From: Burkholderiales bacterium
GTDB lineage: Bacteria > Pseudomonadota > Gammaproteobacteria > Burkholderiales > JAEUMW01
DNA: 7,131 bases
Direction: 5' to 3'
Assembly (NCBI GenBank): GCA_016791285.1
Contig: JAEUMX010000425.1
Coordinates: 1 to 7,131, forward strand
Shown piece by piece: positions 1 to 6,604 of the stretch. Numbering within the stretch: position 1 is the first letter of the stretch; the number at the start of each line of letters is the position of its first letter. The position numbers and the translations under genes are program-made. The notes under the pieces were generated by a model, which saw only the letters and a program-made list of their open reading frames with translations, did no database searches and was not told where the DNA came from.

Positions 1-1201
1 GGTAAAGCAGGAAGGGCTCCCGCTCTTCACGCCACGACGCCTCGTCGGGCGTCGCGAGCGCATCGAGATCGGCGGGCGCGGCAGCCGGATCATCCACCCA
101 GCGGCGCAGCAACTCGCTGCCGTTGATGAGATCGAAGGCGAGCCGGTCGTGCTCATACTCATAGGGAAAATTGCGCCACAGCCCGTAGCCGGGGCGCAGT
201 GCGCGCAGCGCTTTGAAGCACACCGCCATCAGGCGCCAGGGCCGGAAAGCATCGTGGTCGTAACATCCCCCCTCGGCGTGTATCTGAATTCCGGCGCAAA
301 GCCTGCCAGCGTGTTTGTGAAAGGTAGGCTCGAACCAGCACTCCCGCAAGTGGCAGCCGTGCATCCAGTGCGGCGCCAACTCCGACATCGTCGCCATGAG
401 CCGGCGCGGCTCCAGATCGGGCGCACCGAAGAGTTCCAGCGGCCGCGTCGTGCCGCGTCCTTCGGAGAGCGTGGTGCCTTCGAGCAGCACGGTGCCGGGA
501 TAGCAGCGCGCCATCCAGAGATTCGGCGCATTCGGGCTCGGGTTGACCCAGATGCGTGCATCGAGCGGCCAGCCGTAACCCGGTGCACGCGCCGGCTGCC
601 AGCCGTCCATCGCTATCACCTCGCACTCGACGTCGAGGCGCAGCGATTTCGCGAACCATCGCGCGAGCTCGCCCAGCGTGAGGCCGTGACGCATCGGCAT
701 CGGTCCCGCGCCGACGAAGCTCTCCCATCCCGGGCGCAGGCTGAACCCCTCGATCGGGCGGCCGACGGGATTGGGGCGGTCGAGTATCCACACGGTCTTG
801 CCGTGGACCGCAGCCGCCTCGAGGACGTAGCGCAGGGTCGTGATGAAGGTGTAGATGCGGCAGCCCAGGTCCTGCAGGTCGACGAGCAGCACATCGAATG
901 TGTCCATCATCGCCGCCGTCGGCCGGCGCACTTCGCCGTAGAGGCTGAACACCGGAACGCCGTGCACGGGATCGTGGAAGTCCGGCGACTCGATCATGTT
1001 GTCCTGCTTGTCGCCGCGCAGACCGTGCTGCGGCCCGAAGGCCGCTACCAGATCGATGTCGTCGAGCGCCGCAAGGGCGTCGAGCGTGTGCACGAGATCT
1101 CGCGTGACCGACGCCGGATGGGCGAGCAATGCCACACGACGCCCTGCCAGCGGCCGCCGCAGCTGCGGCTCGTCCAGCAGGCGGTCGATGCCGAATTTCA
1201 T
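1..1201 (-). CDS. namZ: NamZ-family (DUF1343, GH171) exo-beta-N-acetylmuramidase, 3' end at window edge
   Basis: Four hundred codons are open from ATG at 1201 to the left edge with no stop, so only the last residues or just the stop are missing. The visible end EREPFLLY resembles the usual C-terminus of the family. Characterised members (B. subtilis NamZ) release MurNAc from non-reducing ends of peptidoglycan fragments, which is a cell-wall recycling step. Family signatures seen: FGPQHGLRGD (55-64), PVFSLYG (83-89), DLQDLGCRIYTF (108-119), LDRPNPVG (140-147), PMRHGLTLGEL (169-179), and the long conserved block from N220 to E256 that includes NPSPNAPN and EGTTLSEGRGT. The start MKFGIDRLL matches the family N-terminus. 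There is no signal peptide, so I infer a cytoplasmic enzyme, unlike secreted B. subtilis NamZ. The start overlaps the stop of the upstream DOMON-like gene (ATGA). Oddity: PQHG, where I remember PEHG in some relatives. Family assignment is firm; exact substrate is inferred. Confidence 0.93.
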   Translation of the reverse strand, partial: MKFGIDRLLDEPQLRRPLAGRRVALLAHPASVTRDLVHTLDALAALDDIDLVAAFGPQHGLRGDKQDNMIESPDFHDPVHGVPVFSLYGEVRRPTAAMMDTFDVLLVDLQDLGCRIYTFITTLRYVLEAAAVHGKTVWILDRPNPVGRPIEGFSLRPGWESFVGAGPMPMRHGLTLGELARWFAKSLRLDVECEVIAMDGWQPARAPGYGWPLDARIWVNPSPNAPNLWMARCYPGTVLLEGTTLSEGRGTTRPLELFGAPDLEPRRLMATMSELAPHWMHGCHLRECWFEPTFHKHAGRLCAGIQIHAEGGCYDHDAFRPWRLMAVCFKALRALRPGYGLWRNFPYEYEHDRLAFDLINGSELLRRWVDDPAAAPADLDALATPDEASWREEREPFLLY

Positions 1202-1836
1202 CCCCCTGCCTCGCGGGCGAGATGCTCCGCCGGATCGAACGCCAGCACGAACGCGGCGGGATGATGAAAATCGGGCGGGCCGGGCGGATGCCGCAGCGCC
1301 CAGTAGGAACGCTCACCCTCTTCGTCCTCGATCACCGCCGAGAGCGCGAGTCGCAGCGGCGAATGCGGCGCAATCGCTGGCAGACGGTCGAGGCGGATCG
1401 TCGCTTCGAGCTCGAGCCGGCGGTCCGTCCGCCGCACCGTGAGCGCGGGATACCAGTCGAGCTCCAACGCCTTGCCGTCCCGATAGCGCCGAAATGCGTA
1501 CGCTGCCCACTGTCCCGAGGGAGCGAAGTTGAATTCGTAGTACGCCGGCGCATCCCTCGGTGCAATGAACGCCTCGAAGCAGGTGTGCTCCCAGAGTCGC
1601 GCCGCGCGCCGGGGTGTTGCGGGTGGCGGGATGTGCAGGCGGTGGATATTCCCCTCGAGACCGAACGCGACCCGCAGCGCGCCACCCGCTTCTCCCTGCA
1701 CGCTTGCTGCGATGGCGTGCACGTACCGGCATGGTGTCTCCAGGTGGCAGAAGAGGGCGTTGCTCGGGCAGGCCATGCGTGCGGAGTGGCGGTCGTGCAG
1801 AAGAACGAGGCGATCTTGTGGCGTGGAGGGTATCAC
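1198..1836 (-). CDS. DOMON-like domain protein, partner of NamZ
   Basis: This 212-residue soluble protein resembles the DOMON-like proteins of proteobacteria, a beta-sandwich fold that in other families binds sugars or haem; no biochemical role is known to me. Seen in the sequence: LFCHLETP (28-35) near the N-terminus, a strand-rich segment RVAFGLEG (55-62), then the best-conserved block LWEHTCFEAFI (81-91) followed by YYEFNFAPSGQWAAYAF (99-115). There is no signal peptide or membrane helix, so I infer a cytoplasmic location. The stop overlaps the namZ start as ATGA, which points to coupled expression and a shared pathway in muropeptide handling (inference). The start is uncertain: 1836 is a GTG without a good Shine-Dalgarno sequence, and an in-frame ATG at 1776 (MACPSNALF) would begin close to the conserved part of the family and give a protein of about 192 residues. 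Gene reality is well supported by codon pattern and domain similarity. Confidence 0.8.
   Translation of the reverse strand: MIPSTPQDRLVLLHDRHSARMACPSNALFCHLETPCRYVHAIAASVQGEAGGALRVAFGLEGNIHRLHIPPPATPRRAARLWEHTCFEAFIAPRDAPAYYEFNFAPSGQWAAYAFRRYRDGKALELDWYPALTVRRTDRRLELEATIRLDRLPAIAPHSPLRLALSAVIEDEEGERSYWALRHPPGPPDFHHPAAFVLAFDPAEHLAREAGG
1209..1212 (-). promoter_or_regulatory. Ribosome binding site of namZ inside the DOMON-like gene
   Basis: On the minus strand GAGG is followed by seven bases (CAGGGGG) and then ATG. It lies in the last codons of the upstream gene and supports the start at 1201. With the ATGA overlap this suggests translational coupling of the two proteins. Confidence 0.6.
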
Positions 1837-1928
1837 GAGATCAGCCCGGTGGCTGCCCTCGACTGGACCGCCGCGGCTTTCCAGTGCATCCGGATTGCGC
1901 AGTACACTTCGCGTCTCGATTCCTGCCC

Positions 1929-3878
1929 ATGACCGACTTCGCTTCCCTCTTCGCCGCGACCGGGCCGCTCGCCTGCGCCGTACCCGGCTATCGGCCTCGG
2001 GCGCAGCAGATCGAGATGGCGCAGGCGGTGGCGCGCGCGATCGAGTCCCACGGCGTGCTGGTCGCGGAAGCGGGCACCGGCACCGGCAAGACGTTCGCGT
2101 ACCTTGTCCCAGCGCTGATCGCGGGTGGCAAGGTCATCATTTCGACTGGCACCAAGACGCTGCAGGACCAGCTTTTCACCAAGGATCTGCCGATGGTCCG
2201 GGACGCGCTGAAGGTGCCCGTCACGGTCGCGTTGCTCAAGGGCCGCGCGAATTACGTGTGCCACCATTACCTGGAGCGTGCGCAGGCCGAAGGACGCTTC
2301 ACCAGCCGCGAAGACGCGCGCTTGCTGCCGGTGATCGCCCGCTTCGCGCGCACCAGCAAGAGCGGCGACAAGGCGGAGTGCTCCGGTGTGCCGGACAGCG
2401 CTGGCATCTGGTCGTGGGTAACGTCGACGCGGGAGAACTGCCTCGGCTCCGAGTGCACGCATTTCAAGAACTGCTTCGTGATGGAGGCGCGCCGGCGAGC
2501 GATGGCGGCCGATGTCGTGGTCGTGAACCATCATCTCTTCTTCGCCGACGTCATGCTGCGCGACGAAGGCGCAGCCGAGCTGCTGCCTGCCTGCAATACG
2601 GTGATTTTCGACGAAGCGCACCAGTTGCCCGAGACCGCGACCTTCTTTTTCGGCGAGAGTGTCTCGACCTCGCAGCTGATCGAGCTCGCGCGCGACAGCC
2701 GTCTGGAGGGCATCGCGAGCGCCCCCGATTTCGCATCCCAGCTCACTCCGGCCGCCCAGTCGCTCGACAAGGCAGCGCGTGACCTGCGCCTCGCGTTCGA
2801 GAGGCAGGAGGGACGGTTGTCGCTGTCGACTGTGGAGCACGACGACCGCTTCAATGGCGCGCTCGCGGACGCGCTCAAAAAACTGCTGGCGCTGCGTGCG
2901 ATGTTGGAGACGCAAGCGGCACGCAGCGACGGATTCGAGCGCTGCTGTGCGCGCGCGAAGGAGCTCGCGGGGCGCATCGAGCAGTGGCAGCGCGGCTTCG
3001 ATGGCGACTACGTGCGCTGGATCGAGCTCTTCGCCCACGCTCTGCAGTTGAACGCGACGCCGCTGTCGATCGCGGAGTTGTTCAAGCGCCAGCTCGAAGG
3101 CCATCCGCGGGCGTGGATCTTCACCTCGGCAACGCTCTCCGTGCGTGGCGATTTTCGTCACTACACCTGCGACATGGGGCTTGTGGACGGTGCGACGGCG
3201 ACATGGGACAGCCCCTTCGACTATGGGCAGCAAGGCCTGCTGTACGTGCCCGAGGGGCTGCCGGAGCCCAACTCCGAGGGCTACACGAAGGCGGTCGTGG
3301 CGGCCGCGCTGCCACTCATCCGCGCGGCAGGCGGGCGCACGTTCTGCCTTTTCACGTCGCTGCGTGCGATGCGTGCGGCGCACGACATGCTGAAGGAATC
3401 CTTCAAGCGCGAAGGGCTGGACTTTCCCATCCTGGTGCAGGGCGACGGCCCGAAGAACGCGCTGCTGGAACGATTTCGCAAGCTCGGCAACGCGGTGTTG
3501 CTCGGCAGCCAGACGTTCTGGGAGGGCGTGGACGTGCGCGGCCCCGCGCTCTCGGTGGTGGTGATCGATCGCCTGCCGTTCTCGCCACCGGACGATCCGG
3601 TGCTCGCAGCGCGCATCGAGTGGCTCACCCGGAGCGGGCGCAACGCGTTCATGGAGTATCAGGTGCCCGAGGCGGTGATCGCGCTCAAGCAGGGGGCAGG
3701 GCGGTTGATCCGCGACGAGACCGACCGCGGGGTGCTGATGATCTGCGATCCACGGTTGATCTCGAAGTCCTATGGCAGACGCATCTGGCAAAGCCTGCCG
3801 CCGATGAAGCGCACGCGCAAGGAAGAAGAGGCAGTGGCGTTTTTCGCGCCGCTGACCGCGACGCATCAGGCGGTCTGA
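1929..3878 (+). CDS. yoaA: YoaA-type ATP-dependent 5'-3' DNA helicase with iron-sulfur cluster (DinG/XPD family)
   Basis: This 649-residue superfamily 2 helicase has the XPD/DinG architecture. In E. coli YoaA works with HolC (the chi subunit of the clamp loader) in repair of stalled or damaged forks; its role here is inferred by homology. Seen: Walker A AGTGTGKT (48-55), motif Ia STGTKTLQDQL (72-82), cysteines 111, 171, 176 and 182 with the spacing of the E. coli DinG 4Fe-4S cluster (last three +5 and +6), DEAH (228-231), TSATL (399-403), GSQTFWEGVDV (526-536) and QGAGRLIR (588-595). Length and sequence fit YoaA (about 636 residues) better than DinG (about 716). The start at 1929 (MTDFASLF) matches the family N-terminus; the frame stays open upstream to 1614, but that part is antisense to the DOMON-like gene. 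No Shine-Dalgarno sequence and no CTG-N10-CAG LexA-like box is visible in the 92 bp upstream. The last 13 bp overlap the 3' end of the opposing TAXI gene. Confidence 0.94.
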   Translation: MTDFASLFAATGPLACAVPGYRPRAQQIEMAQAVARAIESHGVLVAEAGTGTGKTFAYLVPALIAGGKVIISTGTKTLQDQLFTKDLPMVRDALKVPVTVALLKGRANYVCHHYLERAQAEGRFTSREDARLLPVIARFARTSKSGDKAECSGVPDSAGIWSWVTSTRENCLGSECTHFKNCFVMEARRRAMAADVVVVNHHLFFADVMLRDEGAAELLPACNTVIFDEAHQLPETATFFFGESVSTSQLIELARDSRLEGIASAPDFASQLTPAAQSLDKAARDLRLAFERQEGRLSLSTVEHDDRFNGALADALKKLLALRAMLETQAARSDGFERCCARAKELAGRIEQWQRGFDGDYVRWIELFAHALQLNATPLSIAELFKRQLEGHPRAWIFTSATLSVRGDFRHYTCDMGLVDGATATWDSPFDYGQQGLLYVPEGLPEPNSEGYTKAVVAAALPLIRAAGGRTFCLFTSLRAMRAAHDMLKESFKREGLDFPILVQGDGPKNALLERFRKLGNAVLLGSQTFWEGVDVRGPALSVVVIDRLPFSPPDDPVLAARIEWLTRSGRNAFMEYQVPEAVIALKQGAGRLIRDETDRGVLMICDPRLISKSYGRRIWQSLPPMKRTRKEEEAVAFFAPLTATHQAV

Positions 3879-5230
3879 GATGGCGGTCCGTTGGTCGGCG
3901 TGCGCGTCTCGGCAGCGATGCGCCGCTCGCGGATCTCGCGCCGCACCAGGCGGATATGCTCCTTCAGGGTGTAGAGCTGATCGGCGTACGAGAGCGGCAC
4001 GCTGATGTTCGCTACCGCGCGGTCGATCCGTTCCAGCCGCTGCAGCATGCCGGGTATCTCTTCCGGCGCCGGCTGTGCCGCCACTTCCTGTTCGAGGAAC
4101 TTGAGCTCGCCGTACCAGCGATAGATGCGCGAGCGGACGCGCCAGGCATAGAGCGGCGGCACGATCTTCATCATCGGCACCACGACCGCGACGAGCGGCA
4201 GCACCAGCACCCACAGCCGCTCCACGAGGTTGGCGACCCAGAACGGCAGGTACTGGTAGAGGAACGGCACGCCGGACCGGTAGAAGCGCTCGGCCTGATC
4301 CGAGAGCGGGAAGTCCACGTCGGTCGGCGCCGGAAACTTGCCCTGCGTCTGGAACCAGCCGGGGCCGCCGTGCACTTCCTTCATGGCGCTGAGAAGCAGG
4401 TACGCCAAGGCGGGGTGCAGGTCCTCCGTGCCGACGATGTTGGTGGTCGGCGCGATGAGCGAGACGTTCCGCGGTGGGATGTCGGAGATGAAATCCACCG
4501 TGCTGCGTGGAAGCGTAAGCCGCGTAAGGAATGGAAAGCGGAGAATGTAGGCGGCGGCGTTGTCCAGGCTCAGCAGGGAGATGCCCGGCGCGGCGAGCAG
4601 TTCCTGGATGACCTTGGCCTCCGGCGCGGAGACGATGAATGCTGCGTCCACCTCTGCGCTCTTGAGTCTGTCCGCCGCCTCGCGCGCGCCCACGTACACG
4701 AGCTGCGTCGGCGGGAGCACCACGCCGTTGAGAGAAAGCAGCTGCAGCGCGAGTGCGCGCGTACCGCTGCCGTCGGGACCGACGGCAACTCGCTGGCCGT
4801 GGAGGTCGGCAATGTCGCGAATCTTCAGGTCCTGTCGCAGGAAGATCCACGCCGGCTCGTAGTAGACGCTGCCGAGCGAGAAGATGCGCGAGCTGTTCGC
4901 GGCGGATCCCGAGCCACCCTGGGCGAAGCCGACCTCGATCCCGGAATCGGGATTCATCAGGAGCGCGAGGTTTTCGAGCGAGCCCGCGGAGGTGCGGATG
5001 TCGAGGGTGACACCGTGCCGTGCCAGGATGTCGCGATAGCGCTGCGCAAACGCATAGTAGGCGCCGCCTTCGGCACCGCTCGCAATGGTGAGCTGCCGCG
5101 GCGGCGCAGGCTGCACGAACTTGAACGCCACCCAGAAGGCGAGGGCGATCAGGACGAGTGCCGGCCCCAGCGCAAGCAGCAGGTCTTTGAGCGAGACTTC
5201 GCGCAGAGCGCGCCGGCGGTAGAACTTCAT
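3866..5230 (-). CDS. Membrane-anchored TAXI-family TRAP solute-binding protein
   Basis: This 454-residue protein has a TAXI-type (type 2 periplasmic binding) domain between two predicted membrane helices. The first helix (about 17-39) follows a basic RRR stretch and lacks a signal-peptidase or lipobox site, so it is probably an anchor. The binding domain begins with LTIASGAEGGAYYAFAQRY (47-65), a typical TAXI ligand-loop motif, and includes VGFAQGGSGSAAN and VAVGPDGSGTRALAL. The second helix is about 339-361, followed by a basic RVRSRIYR stretch and about 90 residues predicted cytoplasmic, partly helical and charged. Known TAXI proteins deliver substrates to TRAP permeases (DctQM or the fused form); no permease gene is visible here. 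It could therefore be an orphan subunit served by a distant permease, or a sensor. The ligand cannot be read from sequence. It is divergent from iaaA with a shared promoter region, and the ATG has no clear Shine-Dalgarno sequence. The 3' end overlaps yoaA by 13 bp. Confidence 0.88.
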   Translation of the reverse strand: MKFYRRRALREVSLKDLLLALGPALVLIALAFWVAFKFVQPAPPRQLTIASGAEGGAYYAFAQRYRDILARHGVTLDIRTSAGSLENLALLMNPDSGIEVGFAQGGSGSAANSSRIFSLGSVYYEPAWIFLRQDLKIRDIADLHGQRVAVGPDGSGTRALALQLLSLNGVVLPPTQLVYVGAREAADRLKSAEVDAAFIVSAPEAKVIQELLAAPGISLLSLDNAAAYILRFPFLTRLTLPRSTVDFISDIPPRNVSLIAPTTNIVGTEDLHPALAYLLLSAMKEVHGGPGWFQTQGKFPAPTDVDFPLSDQAERFYRSGVPFLYQYLPFWVANLVERLWVLVLPLVAVVVPMMKIVPPLYAWRVRSRIYRWYGELKFLEQEVAAQPAPEEIPGMLQRLERIDRAVANISVPLSYADQLYTLKEHIRLVRREIRERRIAAETRTPTNGPPSQTA

Positions 5231-5237
5231 TGGAGCG

Positions 5238-5266
5238 TCGACGGGTATGGCTCCTTCGATTATAAG
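5238..5266 (+). promoter_or_regulatory. Predicted sigma-70 promoter of iaaA
   Basis: TCGACG (5238-5243; 4 of 6 match to TTGACA) is separated by 17 bp from TATAAG (5261-5266; 5 of 6 match to TATAAT). Predicted start is near 5273 with a leader of about 34 nt containing a strong ribosome binding site. The -10 overlaps the -10 of the opposing TAXI promoter by four bases around the palindrome TTATAA. Confidence 0.55.
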
Positions 5267-5286
5267 TGCATCCCGGGCAGGGACAG
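5259..5286 (-). promoter_or_regulatory. Predicted sigma-70 promoter of the TAXI gene
   Basis: On the minus strand a perfect -10 TATAAT (5264 to 5259) is preceded, across 16 bp, by a weak -35 CTGTCC (5286 to 5281; 3 of 6 consensus bases). Predicted transcription start is near 5252, giving a leader of about 22 nt. The AAGGAG at 5256-5251 would coincide with the start of the transcript and is 20 nt from the ATG, so it is not a usable ribosome site. The exact -10 in GC-rich DNA is the main support. Confidence 0.5.
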
Positions 5287-5290
5287 CGTG

Positions 5291-5298
5291 AGGAGGAG
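5291..5298 (+). promoter_or_regulatory. Ribosome binding site of iaaA
   Basis: AGGAGGAG contains a perfect AGGAGG core (5291-5296), 10 bases before the ATG at 5307. It is the strongest Shine-Dalgarno sequence in the window and fixes the iaaA start; it suggests efficient translation. Confidence 0.85.
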
Positions 5299-5306
5299 AC
5301 GAGTCT

Positions 5307-6176
5307 ATGGCTTATGCGGTGGTGGTGCACGGTGGGGCCGGTGCCTGGGACGCGGGCCTGCGTGTCGATGCGGTGCGGGGCATGCGTGCCGCGGCCACTG
5401 GTGCGCGGCGCATCCTGGCCGCGGGTGGCGCTGCTCTCGACGCGGTGGTCACCGCCGTCGTCGCGCTGGAGGACAATCCGCTGTTCAACGCCGGCACCGG
5501 GGCCTGCCTCAACCTGGACGGCGAGGCGGAGATGGATGCACAGGTCATGGTGGGCGAGGGGCTCGCCGCTGGCGCCGTCGGCGCGCTCGTGCGGGTCCGC
5601 AATCCGGTGCTCGTCGCGCGCTGCGTCATGGAGCGGACGGGTCACGTGCTGCTGGTGGGTGCCGGTGCACAGCGATTCGCGCGCGCGATGGGCTTCGACG
5701 ATTACGATCCCGTCACGCCCCGTGCCCGGGCGCGCTGGCGCGAGCGTCTCGCCGAGCGCGGCGCAACGGTCGGCGCAGTTGCCGTCGATGCGCAGGGACG
5801 CTTCGCTGCCGCCACTTCGACGGGGGGCGTCGCGCTCAAGATGCCGGGCCGCGTCGGGGATACGCCGGTGCCGGGGGCGGGCAACTACGCGACCCCGAGC
5901 GCTGCGGCGTCGGCGACCGGACACGGCGAGCTGATGCTGCGTACGCTTGCGACGAAGCGCGTGTGCGACTGGATCGAGCGCGGCCTTGAAGCGCAGATGG
6001 CGGTGGATCGGGTGCTCGCCGAAATGGCGGCCAGTGTCGGATGCGAGGCGGGGCTCATTGCCGTGGATCGCGACGGGCGCATCGGCATCGCGCACGGCAC
6101 GCCGCAGATGCCGTTCGCGTGCGTGCGGGAAGGCGATCACGAGCTGCAGGCAGGGATCGGGCGCGCGCTCGGTTAA
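5307..6176 (+). CDS. iaaA: Isoaspartyl peptidase / L-asparaginase, plant type (Ntn hydrolase)
   Basis: This 289-residue protein is a precursor of the type that cuts itself into alpha and beta chains and then hydrolyses isoaspartyl dipeptides and asparagine. Seen: N-terminal VVVHGGAGAW (5-14), LFNAGTGACLNLDG and EMDAQVMVGEG, then the nucleophile region ATVGAVAVD with predicted catalytic Thr154. At the expected offsets from E. coli IaaA follow Thr172 (TSTGG), Arg182 and Asp185 (GRVGD), and Thr204-Gly205 (SATGHGE) within one residue. The alpha chain would be about 153 and the beta chain about 136 residues, shorter than E. coli IaaA (321 in total), mainly from a short linker before the cut site. 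The residue before the nucleophile is Ala153, where E. coli and human enzymes have Gly. No signal peptide, so probably cytoplasmic. It is divergent from the TAXI gene, and its TAA stop interlocks with the stop of the DUF1232 gene. Confidence 0.94.
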   Translation: MAYAVVVHGGAGAWDAGLRVDAVRGMRAAATGARRILAAGGAALDAVVTAVVALEDNPLFNAGTGACLNLDGEAEMDAQVMVGEGLAAGAVGALVRVRNPVLVARCVMERTGHVLLVGAGAQRFARAMGFDDYDPVTPRARARWRERLAERGATVGAVAVDAQGRFAAATSTGGVALKMPGRVGDTPVPGAGNYATPSAAASATGHGELMLRTLATKRVCDWIERGLEAQMAVDRVLAEMAASVGCEAGLIAVDRDGRIGIAHGTPQMPFACVREGDHELQAGIGRALG

Positions 6177-6592
6177 TCGAGGGCATTGCGCAGCCAGTCG
6201 GCGACGGCGCCGCCAAACTGCGCCCACAGCCACCAGAGCACCCCCGCCCAGAGGAGCACGATGACCAGCGCGGCGACGTAGTTGCGCGGGGTGTGCTTGT
6301 GCTCGCGGAGGAACTGATCGGCACGGGCCTGGCAATCGTCCAGCACCGGCTGCGGCATCAACCTGAAGATGACGTAGATCGCCCCCGGCAGCAGGACGAA
6401 CTCGTCGAGATACCCCACCAGCGGCACGAAGTCGGGAATCAGATCGATCGGGCTGAAGGCGTAGCCGGCAACCAGCACGGCGAGCACCTTCGCCAGGCGA
6501 GGCGTATGCGGATGGCGATACGCGAACCAGAGGGCGAGCAGGTTGCGCTTGAGTCGTCGCATCCAGTGCAGGATGCGGGCATTGATCTTCAA
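6173..6592 (-). CDS. DUF1232 (YkvA-like) small membrane protein
   Basis: This 139-residue protein carries the DUF1232 signature SPIDLIPDFVPLVGYLDE (47-64), preceded by a hydrophobic stretch (33-46), followed by a second (about 65-79) and a third, strong membrane helix (about 106-123, rich in Leu, Trp and Val). The basic N-terminus (RRLKRN) suggests the start lies inside. The family is widespread in bacteria but has no established function, and I do not infer one. The start is TTG at 6592, chosen because GGAGG lies seven bases upstream and because it gives the MKINARIL leader before the basic stretch; an internal ATG at residue 11 is the alternative. It lies 112 bp downstream of rimO on the same strand and may share its transcript. 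Its stop (TTA on the plus strand, 6173-6175) shares three bases with the iaaA region, the two stops forming TTAA. Confidence 0.88.
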   Translation of the reverse strand: MKINARILHWMRRLKRNLLALWFAYRHPHTPRLAKVLAVLVAGYAFSPIDLIPDFVPLVGYLDEFVLLPGAIYVIFRLMPQPVLDDCQARADQFLREHKHTPRNYVAALVIVLLWAGVLWWLWAQFGGAVADWLRNALD

Positions 6593-6599
6593 GCGACCG

Positions 6600-6604
6600 C
6601 CTCC
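6600..6604 (-). promoter_or_regulatory. Ribosome binding site deciding the TTG start of the DUF1232 gene
   Basis: GGAGG on the minus strand, then seven bases (CGGTCGC), then TTG. The ideal spacing is the reason for accepting a rare TTG start over the internal ATG. Confidence 0.7.

Noticed and set aside
149..1264. A 371-codon plus-strand frame opposite namZ
   Set aside because: The minus strand here encodes an unmistakable DUF1343 protein over its whole length; the plus frame is its antisense shadow.
159..1316. A 385-codon minus-strand frame overlapping namZ
   Set aside because: It is a shifted frame of the same strand, with Arg/Ala-rich translation and no motif; the true frame lacks a stop only because the gene leaves the window.
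1878..1908. A sigma-70 promoter for yoaA (TTTCCA, 19 bp, TACACT)
   Set aside because: Each box matches only 4 of 6 bases and the spacing is too long. I mention the -10-like box as a possibility but do not annotate it.
1614..1928. A longer yoaA start at 1614
   Set aside because: The added residues do not resemble the family and lie antisense to the DOMON-like gene; MTDFASLF at 1929 matches the known YoaA N-terminus.
1837..1928. A LexA operator upstream of yoaA
   Set aside because: No CTG-N10-CAG arrangement is present; the CTG triplets at this site are not followed by CAG at the right distance.
2984..5989. A 1001-codon open frame on the plus strand
   Set aside because: It crosses yoaA, TAXI and iaaA in wrong frames, has low-complexity Arg/Gly/Ala composition, and no family motif.
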